Assembly (NCBI GenBank): GCA_023078685.1
Contig: JALGAS010000007.1
Location: 1,364,001-1,428,000 of the forward strand
Direction: 5' to 3'
DNA length: 64,000 nt
DNA from: Neopestalotiopsis rosae
Taxonomy: Eukaryota; Ascomycota; Sordariomycetes; Amphisphaeriales; Sporocadaceae
Shown here piece after piece: positions 33,765 to 43,349 of this stretch. The position numbers and the translations under genes are program-made. Each line of letters opens with the position of its first letter. Positions within the stretch are counted from its first letter, which is position 1. The notes under the pieces were generated by a model. That model was given only the letters and a program-made list of their open reading frames with translations. It was not told the DNA's origin and did no database searches.

Positions 33765-36248
33765 ATGGCGCCTCTGAGTAGCGACCCCCGCCAGATACTG
33801 GTCGCACTCAACGTCGCCCGGCGCAAAGCACTGTATGGCCTCGTCACGGAGATCACGGCGTATATGCGCCACCAGATAGAGCTGCCAGATAAGGACCCCG
33901 AGGATGTGCCGCCACCGCTGCCCACCAGAAAGTCCAGCAGCGGCAACACAAACACGCCGCCGGCAGCGAGCAGGACGGACTCTGGCGTCGACGCTCCTTC
34001 TCCTGTGCCCCGCGCCGACTCGGCCGAGGGCATCAGGCGGCAGCATGAGGAGGAAATGGCCAGAGCGCCGCCTCCCCCGGAATTGATCAGGCTGCGCAAG
34101 GCCGCGCTGAGGCATTTTGACTCGTGGCGTCACGAGGTGCTCGGCAAGCTCAAGGAAATCGTCGACGAGGCCGACGACCAAAAGGTCCTCGACGCCCGAC
34201 GCAAGCGCAACGAGATCATCGCCAAGAAGCAGAGGGAAGAGCCCGGCGAGGGCGAGGACTTGATCGACATTGGCAACGTTGCCCCCGAGGCCAATGCTCA
34301 GAACTCGAAGCAGATGCTGGACTCGATGCAGCACCTGTATCATCCCATCCCGACCAGGCTCACCACGATCCCACTGCTAGATCGCAAAGATGTCTTGAGC
34401 AGTATGATTATTCTTCTCCTCAGTATTGGCAACTACTCTGCCTATTCAAGAGCACTGGTCTGTTACCTCGCATCCGCGCTAGAGATCTCGCCTTTGTTCT
34501 TGGATCGGGAGGAAGTCGAAATCGCCACTACCATGGTGGAGACGGCACAGAAAGCCGAAGCCGAGAAGAACAAAGGTGGCGGTATGTCTGCTGATGCCGA
34601 AGCCCAGAAACGCAAAGAGTCTGGAAAAGTAGGCCGATACTGGAAAGTCGGCTTGGCCTCTGTAGCCGGTGCCGCCATTATAGGTGTAACGGGTGGATTG
34701 GCGGCACCCCTCGTCGCTGGTGCAGTCGGCGGGCTGATGGGAAGCGTTGGGCTAGGAGGACTAGCAAGCTTCCTCGGCGTCTTCTGGATGAACGGTGCTC
34801 TGGTTGGCACGCTATTTGGTGCCTTTGGCGCAAAGATGACGGGAGAGATGATTGACCGCTACGCCAAAGAAGTCGAGGACTTTCGCTTCCTACCTCTCGC
34901 CGAAGAGTGGGGAGAACACTCCAAGAAAGGCGGCGCCGCAGCGAGACGGCTTCGAGTCACTATCGGAATCAATGGCTGGCTCAAGGAAGAAGGCGACGTG
35001 ACCAGATATTGGCGACCCCTTGGAGACGAGACCGAAGTCTTTGCCCTGCGATATGAGATGAAGTGCTTGTTGGAGCTTGGAATTACACTTCAAGAGCTCA
35101 TTGCTTCCTATGCCTGGTCGACAATCAAGACCGAGATCTTGAAGCGCACCGTACTGGCTACGCTCTGGGGCGCACTCTGGCCGATTCAAATTGTCATGAT
35201 GGCTAGCAAGGTCGACAACCCCTTTAGTCTGGCGCGTAATAGGTCAGAGAAGGCCGGCAAGATCCTTGCAGATGCACTCATCAACAGAGTACAGGGTGAA
35301 CGGCCAGTGACTCTTGTTGGGTATTCCTTGGGCGCCAGAGTCATCTATTATTGTCTACGGGAAATGGCTGAGAGAAAAGCCTTTGGCCTCATTGATACTG
35401 TCGTTCTCATTGGTGCGCCGATTCCTTCCAATACAGGTCATTGGCACATGATGAGGACCGTCGTCTCTGGCAAGTTGTTCAACGTCTACAGCGAGAATGA
35501 CTATATTCTAGCATTCTTGTATAGAGCGACCAGCGCTCAGTTGGGTATTGCCGGGCTTCAACCGATCAGCGACCAGGTTGTGGGCGTTGAAAACATTGAC
35601 CTCAGTGAAGAGGTTGCAGGGCATCTACGCTACCCCGACCTCATTCCTCAGATCCTGAAGCGATGTGGTTTCAACGATGTCAAGGGAGGGGAAGGCGAGA
35701 TCCCCAAGGAGGACGACGTTGACATACAGCTTCACAATAAGGACTATGCAGAAAGTGGCAATCTCATTGGCATTGACGATGTCGACCACAAGCCGAAGAA
35801 GCTCGAACCTTCAAAGCACAGCCTTGAACAAATGTCCAATGAGAAGTTTGATCCTACGGTAAAGAATGTCCAAGAGCTCAAAAGCGATATCAATGTCAAG
35901 AATGAAAGGCTGATGGGCGCCCAGGTCGCCGAGGAACACAAAGCGAGGATGGCGACTTCACCAATGGCGAAGACACCATCGCCGTTGCCAGAAGCAAATG
36001 ATCCCCTGACGACGTGGAATACTGCGGCTGGGTCAACGCAACAAGGCCAGCAAAAAAACACGGGACATGGGGTGAATAATGGGCCTCCAGGATATGCAGA
36101 GGTTGAGCATAGATCAGCCAAGACAGACGTCCACGAGGAGGATAGTGACGATGAGGGGTATGGCGCTATTCAAATGCATGATCATGACGATGGAGATATG
36201 GTTAGCGTTGAGCCATTGAGCATTGAGGACACTCATCATAGGAGATGA
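33765..36248 (+). CDS. DUF726 / TMCO4-like alpha/beta-hydrolase (Mil1 type)
   Basis: A single-exon gene of 827 aa whose start sits in good context (GACAATGG). The order is: N-terminal low-complexity and charged region; glycine/alanine-rich hydrophobic segments at about residues 300-365 (AAIIGVTGGLAAPLVAGAVG), probably membrane embedded; then an alpha/beta-hydrolase core with nucleophile elbow VGYSLGARVIYYCL near residue 518, followed by DTVVLIGAPIPSN and NVYSENDYILAFLYR. A disordered, charged C terminus follows. This matches the DUF726 family, which includes human TMCO4 and yeast Mil1 (an AP-1 adaptor-binding protein at the trans-Golgi/endosome). The Ser-containing elbow suggests a lipase or esterase fold, but I know of no established reaction for the fungal members. 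It is convergent with the BolA-like gene. Confidence 0.88.
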   Translation: MAPLSSDPRQILVALNVARRKALYGLVTEITAYMRHQIELPDKDPEDVPPPLPTRKSSSGNTNTPPAASRTDSGVDAPSPVPRADSAEGIRRQHEEEMARAPPPPELIRLRKAALRHFDSWRHEVLGKLKEIVDEADDQKVLDARRKRNEIIAKKQREEPGEGEDLIDIGNVAPEANAQNSKQMLDSMQHLYHPIPTRLTTIPLLDRKDVLSSMIILLLSIGNYSAYSRALVCYLASALEISPLFLDREEVEIATTMVETAQKAEAEKNKGGGMSADAEAQKRKESGKVGRYWKVGLASVAGAAIIGVTGGLAAPLVAGAVGGLMGSVGLGGLASFLGVFWMNGALVGTLFGAFGAKMTGEMIDRYAKEVEDFRFLPLAEEWGEHSKKGGAAARRLRVTIGINGWLKEEGDVTRYWRPLGDETEVFALRYEMKCLLELGITLQELIASYAWSTIKTEILKRTVLATLWGALWPIQIVMMASKVDNPFSLARNRSEKAGKILADALINRVQGERPVTLVGYSLGARVIYYCLREMAERKAFGLIDTVVLIGAPIPSNTGHWHMMRTVVSGKLFNVYSENDYILAFLYRATSAQLGIAGLQPISDQVVGVENIDLSEEVAGHLRYPDLIPQILKRCGFNDVKGGEGEIPKEDDVDIQLHNKDYAESGNLIGIDDVDHKPKKLEPSKHSLEQMSNEKFDPTVKNVQELKSDINVKNERLMGAQVAEEHKARMATSPMAKTPSPLPEANDPLTTWNTAAGSTQQGQQKNTGHGVNNGPPGYAEVEHRSAKTDVHEEDSDDEGYGAIQMHDHDDGDMVSVEPLSIEDTHHRR

Positions 36249-36790
36249 GTACTCTATGATAAAATAGCAAACACGAATCAAGTACTAGCAGATCATGAAC
36301 ACGTATCCTTTTCAAATGGATGCAACAGCCGTGAAGGTCCATTGTATTTGAACCAGTTCGATGCCGTGGAGGCGCGACCCCAAGAACGACAGTTCACGAT
36401 AGTTCGGATTTTCCGAAGCGAGAACCCCCCAAGACGTATTGTAATGTTGAACATAGCCACGTGCCTGAAAATATATTTCCCGATTTCGGTCCACGATTGT
36501 TAAATTCTGTTGTCGCGGACAACAGCCCATGCATTTTCACCACGGCCCTGATGATATACTTACATGACGCATCGTCAATGTATGAGACTGTTATAACCCA
36601 TGTCTCAGTCTGACTTATGCCATCTTTAGTCATCAGCGGCAGCTGCTTAAATAGGAAATGACTATATGTGTTTTTTTATATGATTATTTACTATACATCT
36701 ACAAAGTTACATTGGCGTTGTTACATTCAGAAGTGACAACGGGGGGAAGGGCACTTGAAGAAAGACATGCTTGATAACAACTCTCAACTT
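36249..36790. other. Convergent intergenic region
   Basis: About 0.54 kb of 3' flanks between the DUF726 gene and the BolA-like gene. Nothing else seen. Confidence 0.55.
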
Positions 36791-37300
36791 TCAACTCGTA
36801 GCAGTAGCCGCCTTATCGGCCTCGAGCTTGCGGGCCCGCTCCTCCTCCTCGGGCGTCCTGGTCTTGAGCTGCAGGGCGTGGATGCCGCCCTCGCGGGCCA
36901 TCTCGTCCTTGAGCAGGGTGTAGACCATGCGGTGCCGGGCGGGCTGCATCTTGGCCCTGAAGGCGTCGGACGTGATGTAGAGGCGAAAGTGCGTCTCCTT
37001 TGAGGTCGACCCCTGCATGGCCTTGTGGTGCGAGTGCAGGTGCGAGTCGTTGTAGATCTCCAGGTTGGTGGGCGCAAAGGCCTCGGTCAACTTGGTCCTT
37101 ATCACGTCCTCGTATGGCGTCTGAGAAGACGACGACGACGACGGTAAAGTAGCAGAAGCCATACCGCGCGTTCCGTGATAGTTTGCGCTGCCCAGTAAGA
37201 GAGTTTGGATGCTGCTGCTGCTGCTGCCGCCTCTTGTGCTTAAGCGCGCAACTGCACCTGCACCAGCTAGGGGGCGGAATATGGCCGACCGGGATAGCAT
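36791..37300 (-). CDS. BolA-like protein, probably mitochondrial (Bol1 type)
   Basis: A single-exon gene of 169 aa. The N terminus is basic and Ser/Ala-rich without acidic residues (MLSRSAIFRPLAGAGAVARL), as expected of a mitochondrial targeting sequence. The BolA fold follows at about residues 62-150: YEDVIRTKLTEAF, LEIYNDSHLHSHHKAMQG, ETHFRLYITSDAF, ARHRMVYTLLKDEMA, GIHALQLKTRTPEE. The conserved His pair and the HRxVY helix are present. BolA proteins pair with monothiol glutaredoxins in iron-sulfur cluster delivery; mitochondrial members assist 4Fe-4S enzymes. A second in-frame ATG just before the BolA domain (MASATLPSS) could give a shorter, cytosolic form, because the upstream targeting region is Ser-rich and encoded partly by a CTG run. 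Confidence 0.88.
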   Translation of the reverse strand: MLSRSAIFRPLAGAGAVARLSTRGGSSSSSIQTLLLGSANYHGTRGMASATLPSSSSSSQTPYEDVIRTKLTEAFAPTNLEIYNDSHLHSHHKAMQGSTSKETHFRLYITSDAFRAKMQPARHRMVYTLLKDEMAREGGIHALQLKTRTPEEEERARKLEADKAATATS

Positions 37301-38612
37301 TAATTTTTAGATGGAGGACCTCCCCAATCAAGAGATCGACAATTGGGGGTTATTACTGTAAGGTGGTACTGTGGGTGTGTGTGGCTCGCTCTCTTGCTGG
37401 CAGTTCCTGCTTGGTGCTGGGTGCTGGGTGCTATGCTATGCTCTGTCTCACGCACGCGCGCTGTAAAATGGGTCGCACCGAATGTCGGCGTTCTGAAGGC
37501 TCAACTGCTGCTGCTATCGCTGATCGGGTCGGTCAAGTCCCGGGGTAAATTACCGGACGGTCGTAGAAATGCGACCGTAGTCGTGTGTTGGGTATTGAAA
37601 AAACTACCGATCTGGGGCAACAAGCTGGTATCAATCCTTCAAAAGGCTGGGGCAAAGACAGTTTGTTGAGTTGCTTTTTTCAGTGGATTATTTTAGTTGG
37701 GGATGGATATTCGGAAGAACGAGCTTGAATTGGTGCTGGCCCAGGCAAGTTTTGCTGTTTGTTGTTGCGCTGTTCCGTGTTGATCATTGATCACAGCACC
37801 AGACAGGTTCGGGGTGCAGTGACTCGGCAGCTCGGGATAAGCCTGGCCTGTAGCTCGTAGATCAGAAGGACGGACGGCTGTTCGGTTGGTTTGCTGCCCA
37901 CACTGATGAGTCTCACTCTCTCCCGTCTGCCTTCCTGGTTTGGCGCTTGGCTCTTTTTTATGGATATAGAGTTCTTGTCCACCAGTCAAGTCAGAGCTTC
38001 TTTCGTGGAACTAGAGTATACTGTAGGCAATGTAATGTAGGTAAGTGGTTGTTCAGTCTTACATGTGCCCTCAAAAGAAGAGCCGAACATGGGACAAGAA
38101 ATTCTTCCCTATCAGCGCTGAACACTCGACTGATAACGGCAGCTCGCCTGATGTCACCGGTCCAGCTATGGTACCAATCAGCCAAAATAACAGCGGCTTT
38201 TACCTACTCCAGTCTTCCGGTCCCCGAAGCTGGGCCTCCCCCCCCCAAAGTCCCCCAAGTCCCCTCAACCTTTCACAGAAGAAGGACAAAAAATTTAGCA
38301 GTTGGTCCCTGGGTCTTGTCTGCTTTGGGCATGACACCTGCTGAACTCCCCCTGCTGCATTGAAGCTCCGGGTTTCCCCCCGGTGCTTGCCTTGCCCCTC
38401 AGTGGTTGCAGCTCAACCTCCGACGCTGGTAGCTTATCCCACTGGCTATCGTAAGACTTCGCAATCTATCATACCGATCCGATCCATACTATCTGATCCC
38501 CCTACGTACCTAACCTTGCCTACCTTGACACGGACCGGGACAAGGCAAATGAATAGACGGTAGGCACTGTATCACCACCTAGTTGTAATACTTTATATAA
38601 TCCCCTTTCGTA
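37301..38612. other. Divergent intergenic region between BolA-like and acyl-CoA synthetase genes, 1.3 kb
   Basis: It contains both promoters. A TATATAA lies at 38594-38600, unusually close to the first ATG of the acyl-CoA synthetase frame. No gene or repeat recognised. Confidence 0.5.
38594..38600 (+). promoter_or_regulatory. TATA box candidate of the acyl-CoA synthetase gene
   Basis: TATATAA, 13 bases before the ATG at 38613. If it is functional, transcription would begin downstream of that ATG and the first usable in-frame start would be at 38838. Confidence 0.4.
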
Positions 38613-40718
38613 ATGTGGAGGTGTAATGGGGGTTTCCTTCTTCCTTTTTCTGTTTCTTCCGCTCCTTCTGCCGCTTTGAGTTGCCAGCAGCTCTCGATCT
38701 TTACACCTCTGGTCTCAAGAAGAGCATATCGTCCAGTCACACGATCTTTCTCAACTGCTGTCGCCTCTTCCGCCCTCCGCCCTTGTTCCATCCGGTCTTC
38801 GTTCTCCCGGCGATCACGACCCTGCTGCTCTCTCAGAATGGCTTCGACTTTGCCCAAGCTGCCATTGTTCGACGCCATTTCACGGCATGACCCGGACTCT
38901 ACAGCTGTCACGCATTGCCTTTCTGGCCGCAGCTTCAGATACGGCGAACTCTTGCCAGACGTAGCTCGCGTGCGTGAGCAGATCTATGCGGCCGCTGGCA
39001 AGTCGGACATCCGGGGAGAGCGTGTAGCTTTCTTGGTAGAAAATAGCTACGACTATGTTGGTATGGAGCTCGGGGATCCATTGGTTGCTCTCAATGGCTG
39101 GCTAACGTGAGACCCAGTGACGTTGCTTGCCATCTTGGCTGCTCGTGCCATTGCATTACCGCTCTCACCACCCTTCCCGACTCCCGAACTACAATACATT
39201 CTCACCCACTCCGAGGCTATACTGCTTTTGCACTCTCCGAGATATGCTGCAAAAGCACAAGACGTTCTCAGCACTCCATTCCCAGCTTTCTCGCCAGATG
39301 CAGCGCCCCAAGCGCACCCAAAATTATATGAGCTGTCAAAGCATCTCGGGGGTACTTCTACTCCCGAATCTGTGTTATTGTCTGATGAGACGGATTCTGA
39401 AGGCGCCGGCATGATGCTATACACATCCGGCACCACTGCTCGGCCAAAGGGTGTACTTTTGCCAGAGACGGCCCTGACAGCGCAATGCCAATCTCTTCTT
39501 GAGGCATGGAAATACTCGCCGCAAGACCGACTGTTGCATGTCCTGCCGCTCCACCATATCCACGGAACCGTCAACGCGGTATTGACGCCCCTATTTGCCG
39601 GCAGTGCTATCGAGTTCCTCTTCCCCTTCAATGCGGACACCGTATGGAGACGCTTTGGAAACCCGTTCCTCGACAAAGTGCAGGCCAATGGCACAAATGG
39701 CACCAACGGCACGATTACACCACCATATACGAATGGCGATGCTGCACCGGTCGACGATAAGTTTGCTCGCATGTCCAAGGCGCCCATTACATTCTTCACT
39801 GTCGTACCTACAGTGTATACACGTCTCTTGACAACACATGGGGCTCTGCCCGAGCCATTGGCTTCGGCTGCCCGGCAGGCCATCTCCCCAGCCCATATGC
39901 GCGTCTCCATTTCTGGCTCAGCTGCTCTTCCTACCCCCGTAAAACGGGCCTGGAAGGAACTGTCCCATGGCAACGTGCTTCTTGAGCGGTACGGTATGAC
40001 CGAGGTCGGCATGGCCCTCTCGTGCGGTTTGTCGTACATTGATCGTGTAGACGGATCCGTGGGATGGCCTCTGCCGGGCGTGGAGGCCCGACTCGTGGAA
40101 CCCGAAACAAATGCAATCATCGAGCAGGGAGAGGAGAAGGATAGTGAGGGACGAGAGCGCCAAGGAGAGATTCACCTCAGGGGCAAGAACGTCTTCAGGG
40201 AATACTGGCGCAACCCCGCCGCCACCGCCAAAGAGTTTGTCGAAGGAGAGGATGGCCAGGGCCGCTGGTTCAAGACGGGAGATATTGCCGTGCGGAGAGT
40301 GGTGCCCGACAGCGGCAAGGGCGAGAGCGGCGAGTTTGCCCAGGGCAAGATGTACTTCATCCTGGGACGCCAATCGGCCGATATCATCAAGTCCGGCGGA
40401 GAAAAGGTCTCGGCTCTCGAAGTCGAGCGCGAGATGCTCTCGCTGCCCAATGTGGCCGAGGCCGCCGTGCTCGCCGTGCCGAGCGGGAAATGGGGCCAAA
40501 AGGTTGGCGCCGTCATTGTGCTCAAGCCCGAGTTCAAGGAGCAAGGGTGGAAGCCCATGGAGATGCGCAAGGCGCTGCGAGACCGTCTTGCCAACTACAA
40601 GATCCCTCAGGTTCTCCGCATCGTGGAAAGCATTCCGAGAAACGCCATGGGCAAGGTCAATAAGAAGACCTTGGTCAAGGACGTTTTTGTGGACGATTTC
40701 AGTGGGGACGAAATGTAA
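38613..40718 (+). CDS. AMP-forming acyl-CoA / malonyl-CoA synthetase (ACSF3-like)
   Basis: Two exons (38613-39060 and 39118-40718) with a 57-bp intron encode 682 aa from the first ATG. ANL-superfamily motifs: P-loop MLYTSGTTARPKGVLL; helix motif LHVLPLHHIHGTVNA; ERYGMTEVGMAL; GRWFKTGDIAVR; hinge and C-terminal domain ILGRQSADIIKSGGEKVSAL; and the catalytic Lys region NAMGKVNKKTL. The overall pattern is closest to ACSF3-type malonyl/methylmalonyl-CoA synthetases, which activate free dicarboxylates to CoA thioesters with ATP. The first 75 residues are rich in Arg/Ser with no acidic residue (SRRAYRPVTRSFSTAVASS), resembling a mitochondrial presequence. The second ATG (38838, MASTLPKLPLF) would give a 607-aa form without it. 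A low-complexity NGTNGTNGT loop interrupts the N-terminal domain. Substrate identity is inference. Confidence 0.88.
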
Positions 40719-41343
40719 GTTGCGATTTTTGGACATATTAAAGAGCCAACAGCGTTATTCACTCTGGGTCCAAAAAGTATATACTGGGCAAGTTCATTAT
40801 ACAAAATGTATAGACACAAGAAAGATACGGCTTATACATACACACATAGAGGTGGTTGGCATGTGGAAGCGCTCGGTGAGGCGAAGAAAGGCATAGACAA
40901 AGCAATCTCGTGAGATTTCGCTGTAATGAATAACATGAAGGCATGCATATTTGTTGATGCTATTTTTGTTTATTATAACGGGCGATTTTGCCCCTAGAGA
41001 TGGAAAACAGACGCAGAACTCCAAGGAGTCAACGATCAATATGATTTCCGCTACTTTCTCCTCCTGCCTCAAATGATGCGTAGGATGTCATAGTACATGT
41101 TAGAGTCAAAGACCTCTTTGCAACGCCTTGTCCCCTAGGCCGTAAGCAAACTTTTCTCCTTTATTGCTGCCTGTTCCAAGCTTTGTTTTTTTCTCTGAGA
41201 ATCGAGGTCGTTTGCCGGCGAATAGAGCCTTGACCACGAACCCAGACCATGTAAAGTCCTAGATGCCGATGATGAACGGCCATGATTATATTTTGCCCAT
41301 CTCCAGAGCGATCGTCGAGCAAAGTACAGTTTGGTGTGTATGC
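40719..41343. other. Convergent intergenic region
   Basis: About 0.63 kb of 3' flanks between the acyl-CoA synthetase and eIF4E genes. No other signal. Confidence 0.55.
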
Positions 41344-42234
41344 TTAGGCGGTGAACTTGGACTTGGCACGCGTGCTACCACTATGCGCAGCGTCCGTGTG
41401 TCCAGAGAACTCGACAACCTCCTCAGCAGGCAGCTTGAGAATCTCCTTGAAGCGCTTGCCAATCTCAAGCAGGATACCCTGGCCCTTTTGAACAGAGCGA
41501 CCCTTGCCACCAGCAACATCGCCATCGCCACGGTTGGGAATGGGCTTGCCAATGGTGCGGGTCCAGACACCAACACGGAAGAAGGCTTTGCGGACGTTGA
41601 CAACAACACCCATGACCTCGCCATCGTCCTCATCCTCGAGCATCTCGCCAATGGCAGACATCATTGTGTGCAGCCAAATGTCGTTGATGTCAACACTGCG
41701 CTTCTCCTTGAAAGAATAGGACCACTTCCCGCCGTGCTTATTCTGCGGGTCTTCCCATTCAGGTCGGACACCCTCCTTGAAGAGGTGGTAGTCGGATTTG
41801 AGAGCGAGGTCTGAGACAGGAGCGATGTTGTTCTGGAATGGGATCAAGTCAGTGTCGGATCAAGCAAAGAAGGAAGACTATCGAATAGTCGGCGCGAACT
41901 GCACAAAGCCAACTTACATAGACGCCCCAGAATTCCTCAACAGAGTTGAAAGTGATGACCTCCTTGAGCAGGTCATTCCAGTTGTCACCCTGGAAAGTAG
42001 TTGGTCAGTACTTGAAGTCCTTATAGAATCTTCTATGGAGGGGTGACATACCTTGCCGCTCGAGGGCTTGGTGAACCACAACGTCCACTTGTTCTGAAGA
42101 GGGTGCTTGACATTGAAGTTGTCCTTGTCGTGGAAGACGGTGATGAGCTTCTCGTCCATGTCGGCGGCAGAAACCTCGTTGTTGTCACCATCAGGCGAGA
42201 TGGGGATCGTCTTGAGATCGACCTGGTCCGTCAT
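41344..42234 (-). CDS. Translation initiation factor eIF4E (cap-binding)
   Basis: Three exons (42052-42234, 41918-41989, 41344-41832) with introns of 62 and 79 bp encode 247 aa. The cap-binding fold is evident: HPLQNKWTLWFTKP, GDNWNDLLKEVITFNSVEEF followed by WGVYNNIAPVSDL, FKEGVRPEWEDPQNKHGGKW, and RVGVWTRTIGKP. Tryptophans in the positions that stack on m7G (in FWGVYNNI and RPEWEDP) and bind eIF4G (WNDLLKEV region) are present. The factor recruits capped mRNA to the eIF4F complex in the cytoplasm. The length (about 250 aa) is normal for fungi; the C terminus after the core is basic and Ser-rich (GSTRAKSKFTA). Assignment is by motif; whether this is the only eIF4E or one of several paralogues cannot be told here. 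Confidence 0.93.
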
Positions 42235-43349
42235 TTTGTCTGTGGAAGGCGGGTTTGTGATGATGGAGATGTAGTGTTTTTTGGTGGAGGGGATGATTTG
42301 GTGGAGGGGGAGAAGAACGTCGCAAACAGGCTGCGGCGGTCGGTCAAAGTCCTTCCAAGGAGTCGATGGAAGAGAAGACGATCAAATATGGCCAAGGTTG
42401 TAATTTCCTGGCGATTTGTGTAGGAGCGCAAAAGGCAAGAAGGCGCAACTTTTTTTTTCCTTCGCTGATGGACGTGTGGTAAGAGGCAGTCGCCTTGGGT
42501 TAAAAACGTCGTCGTGGGGCAACAACGCAGACAGCAGCCAAACGGATTAGGCTGGTTGCAGATGTCGTGGGTAAAAACTGGTCGAGGCAGGAACGAGACG
42601 GACGCTACCGATTCTATTTAGGAAGTCTTTTTGTCGTCGTTGACGTTGCGTCTCGGATAACAGTTGTCAGTGGGAATATCGCGACTTTGCGCCAGGCAGA
42701 GCCACTCGTTAGGGAAATATGTGTCGTCACAAGAAATTGTTTGGGGTCAGAGGATTTTCGCACGGGTTTGAAGACTTTCCCACTGGGCAAGTCAAACCTT
42801 CCAGTCCCTTGCCAAAAGCCTTATCGTCCCAAAGCGCTTAGTGGGGCCGAAGAATGAATGAATCAGATGCGTGGGCGCGTTTAGGCTTGCTACTGCGCAC
42901 GAGCCTCTAAATCGCCTTTGCTTGAGTCGCTGCTCAGACGAAACAGCCAGCAATTAAGCCGGACCAGCCTACCATAATATGGCAATTTATCAGTTGAAAA
43001 GTCTCAACTTGTATTATTTCTTCATGGTACCTGGATTATACGAATTCGATGAATGAGTCATCCCTCGCCATGACATCATGTGTTGGCATTCTGAAACGTC
43101 CTGACATGGTATTTCTTCCATTTCCAGATCTCTCAAGCTTTCTGATATGGTTGATTTATATAGAGACGATACACCATGTACGCAGTCGCTCCACTCGGGG
43201 TATGTATCTATGTATTCATATGGCTGTCATTCTATCATATATTCTCCAAAGCGACTTGACGCGCAACGACACTTATCATTAGCAATATGCCTATTTTTTG
43301 CCCTTGCCTCTAGCTTACAGTCTTATTACCACACCGAGTTTGCTTTTTA
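42235..43349. other. Intergenic, eIF4E promoter side
   Basis: About 1.1 kb. Near the eIF4E start it contains a GA/TC-rich stretch and a poly(T) run at 42451-42459. No gene recognised. Confidence 0.5.

Noticed and set aside
39053..40736. Antisense frames of 355 and 272 codons over the acyl-CoA synthetase gene
   Set aside because: They mirror strongly biased codons of a gene with complete ANL-family motifs; no own features.
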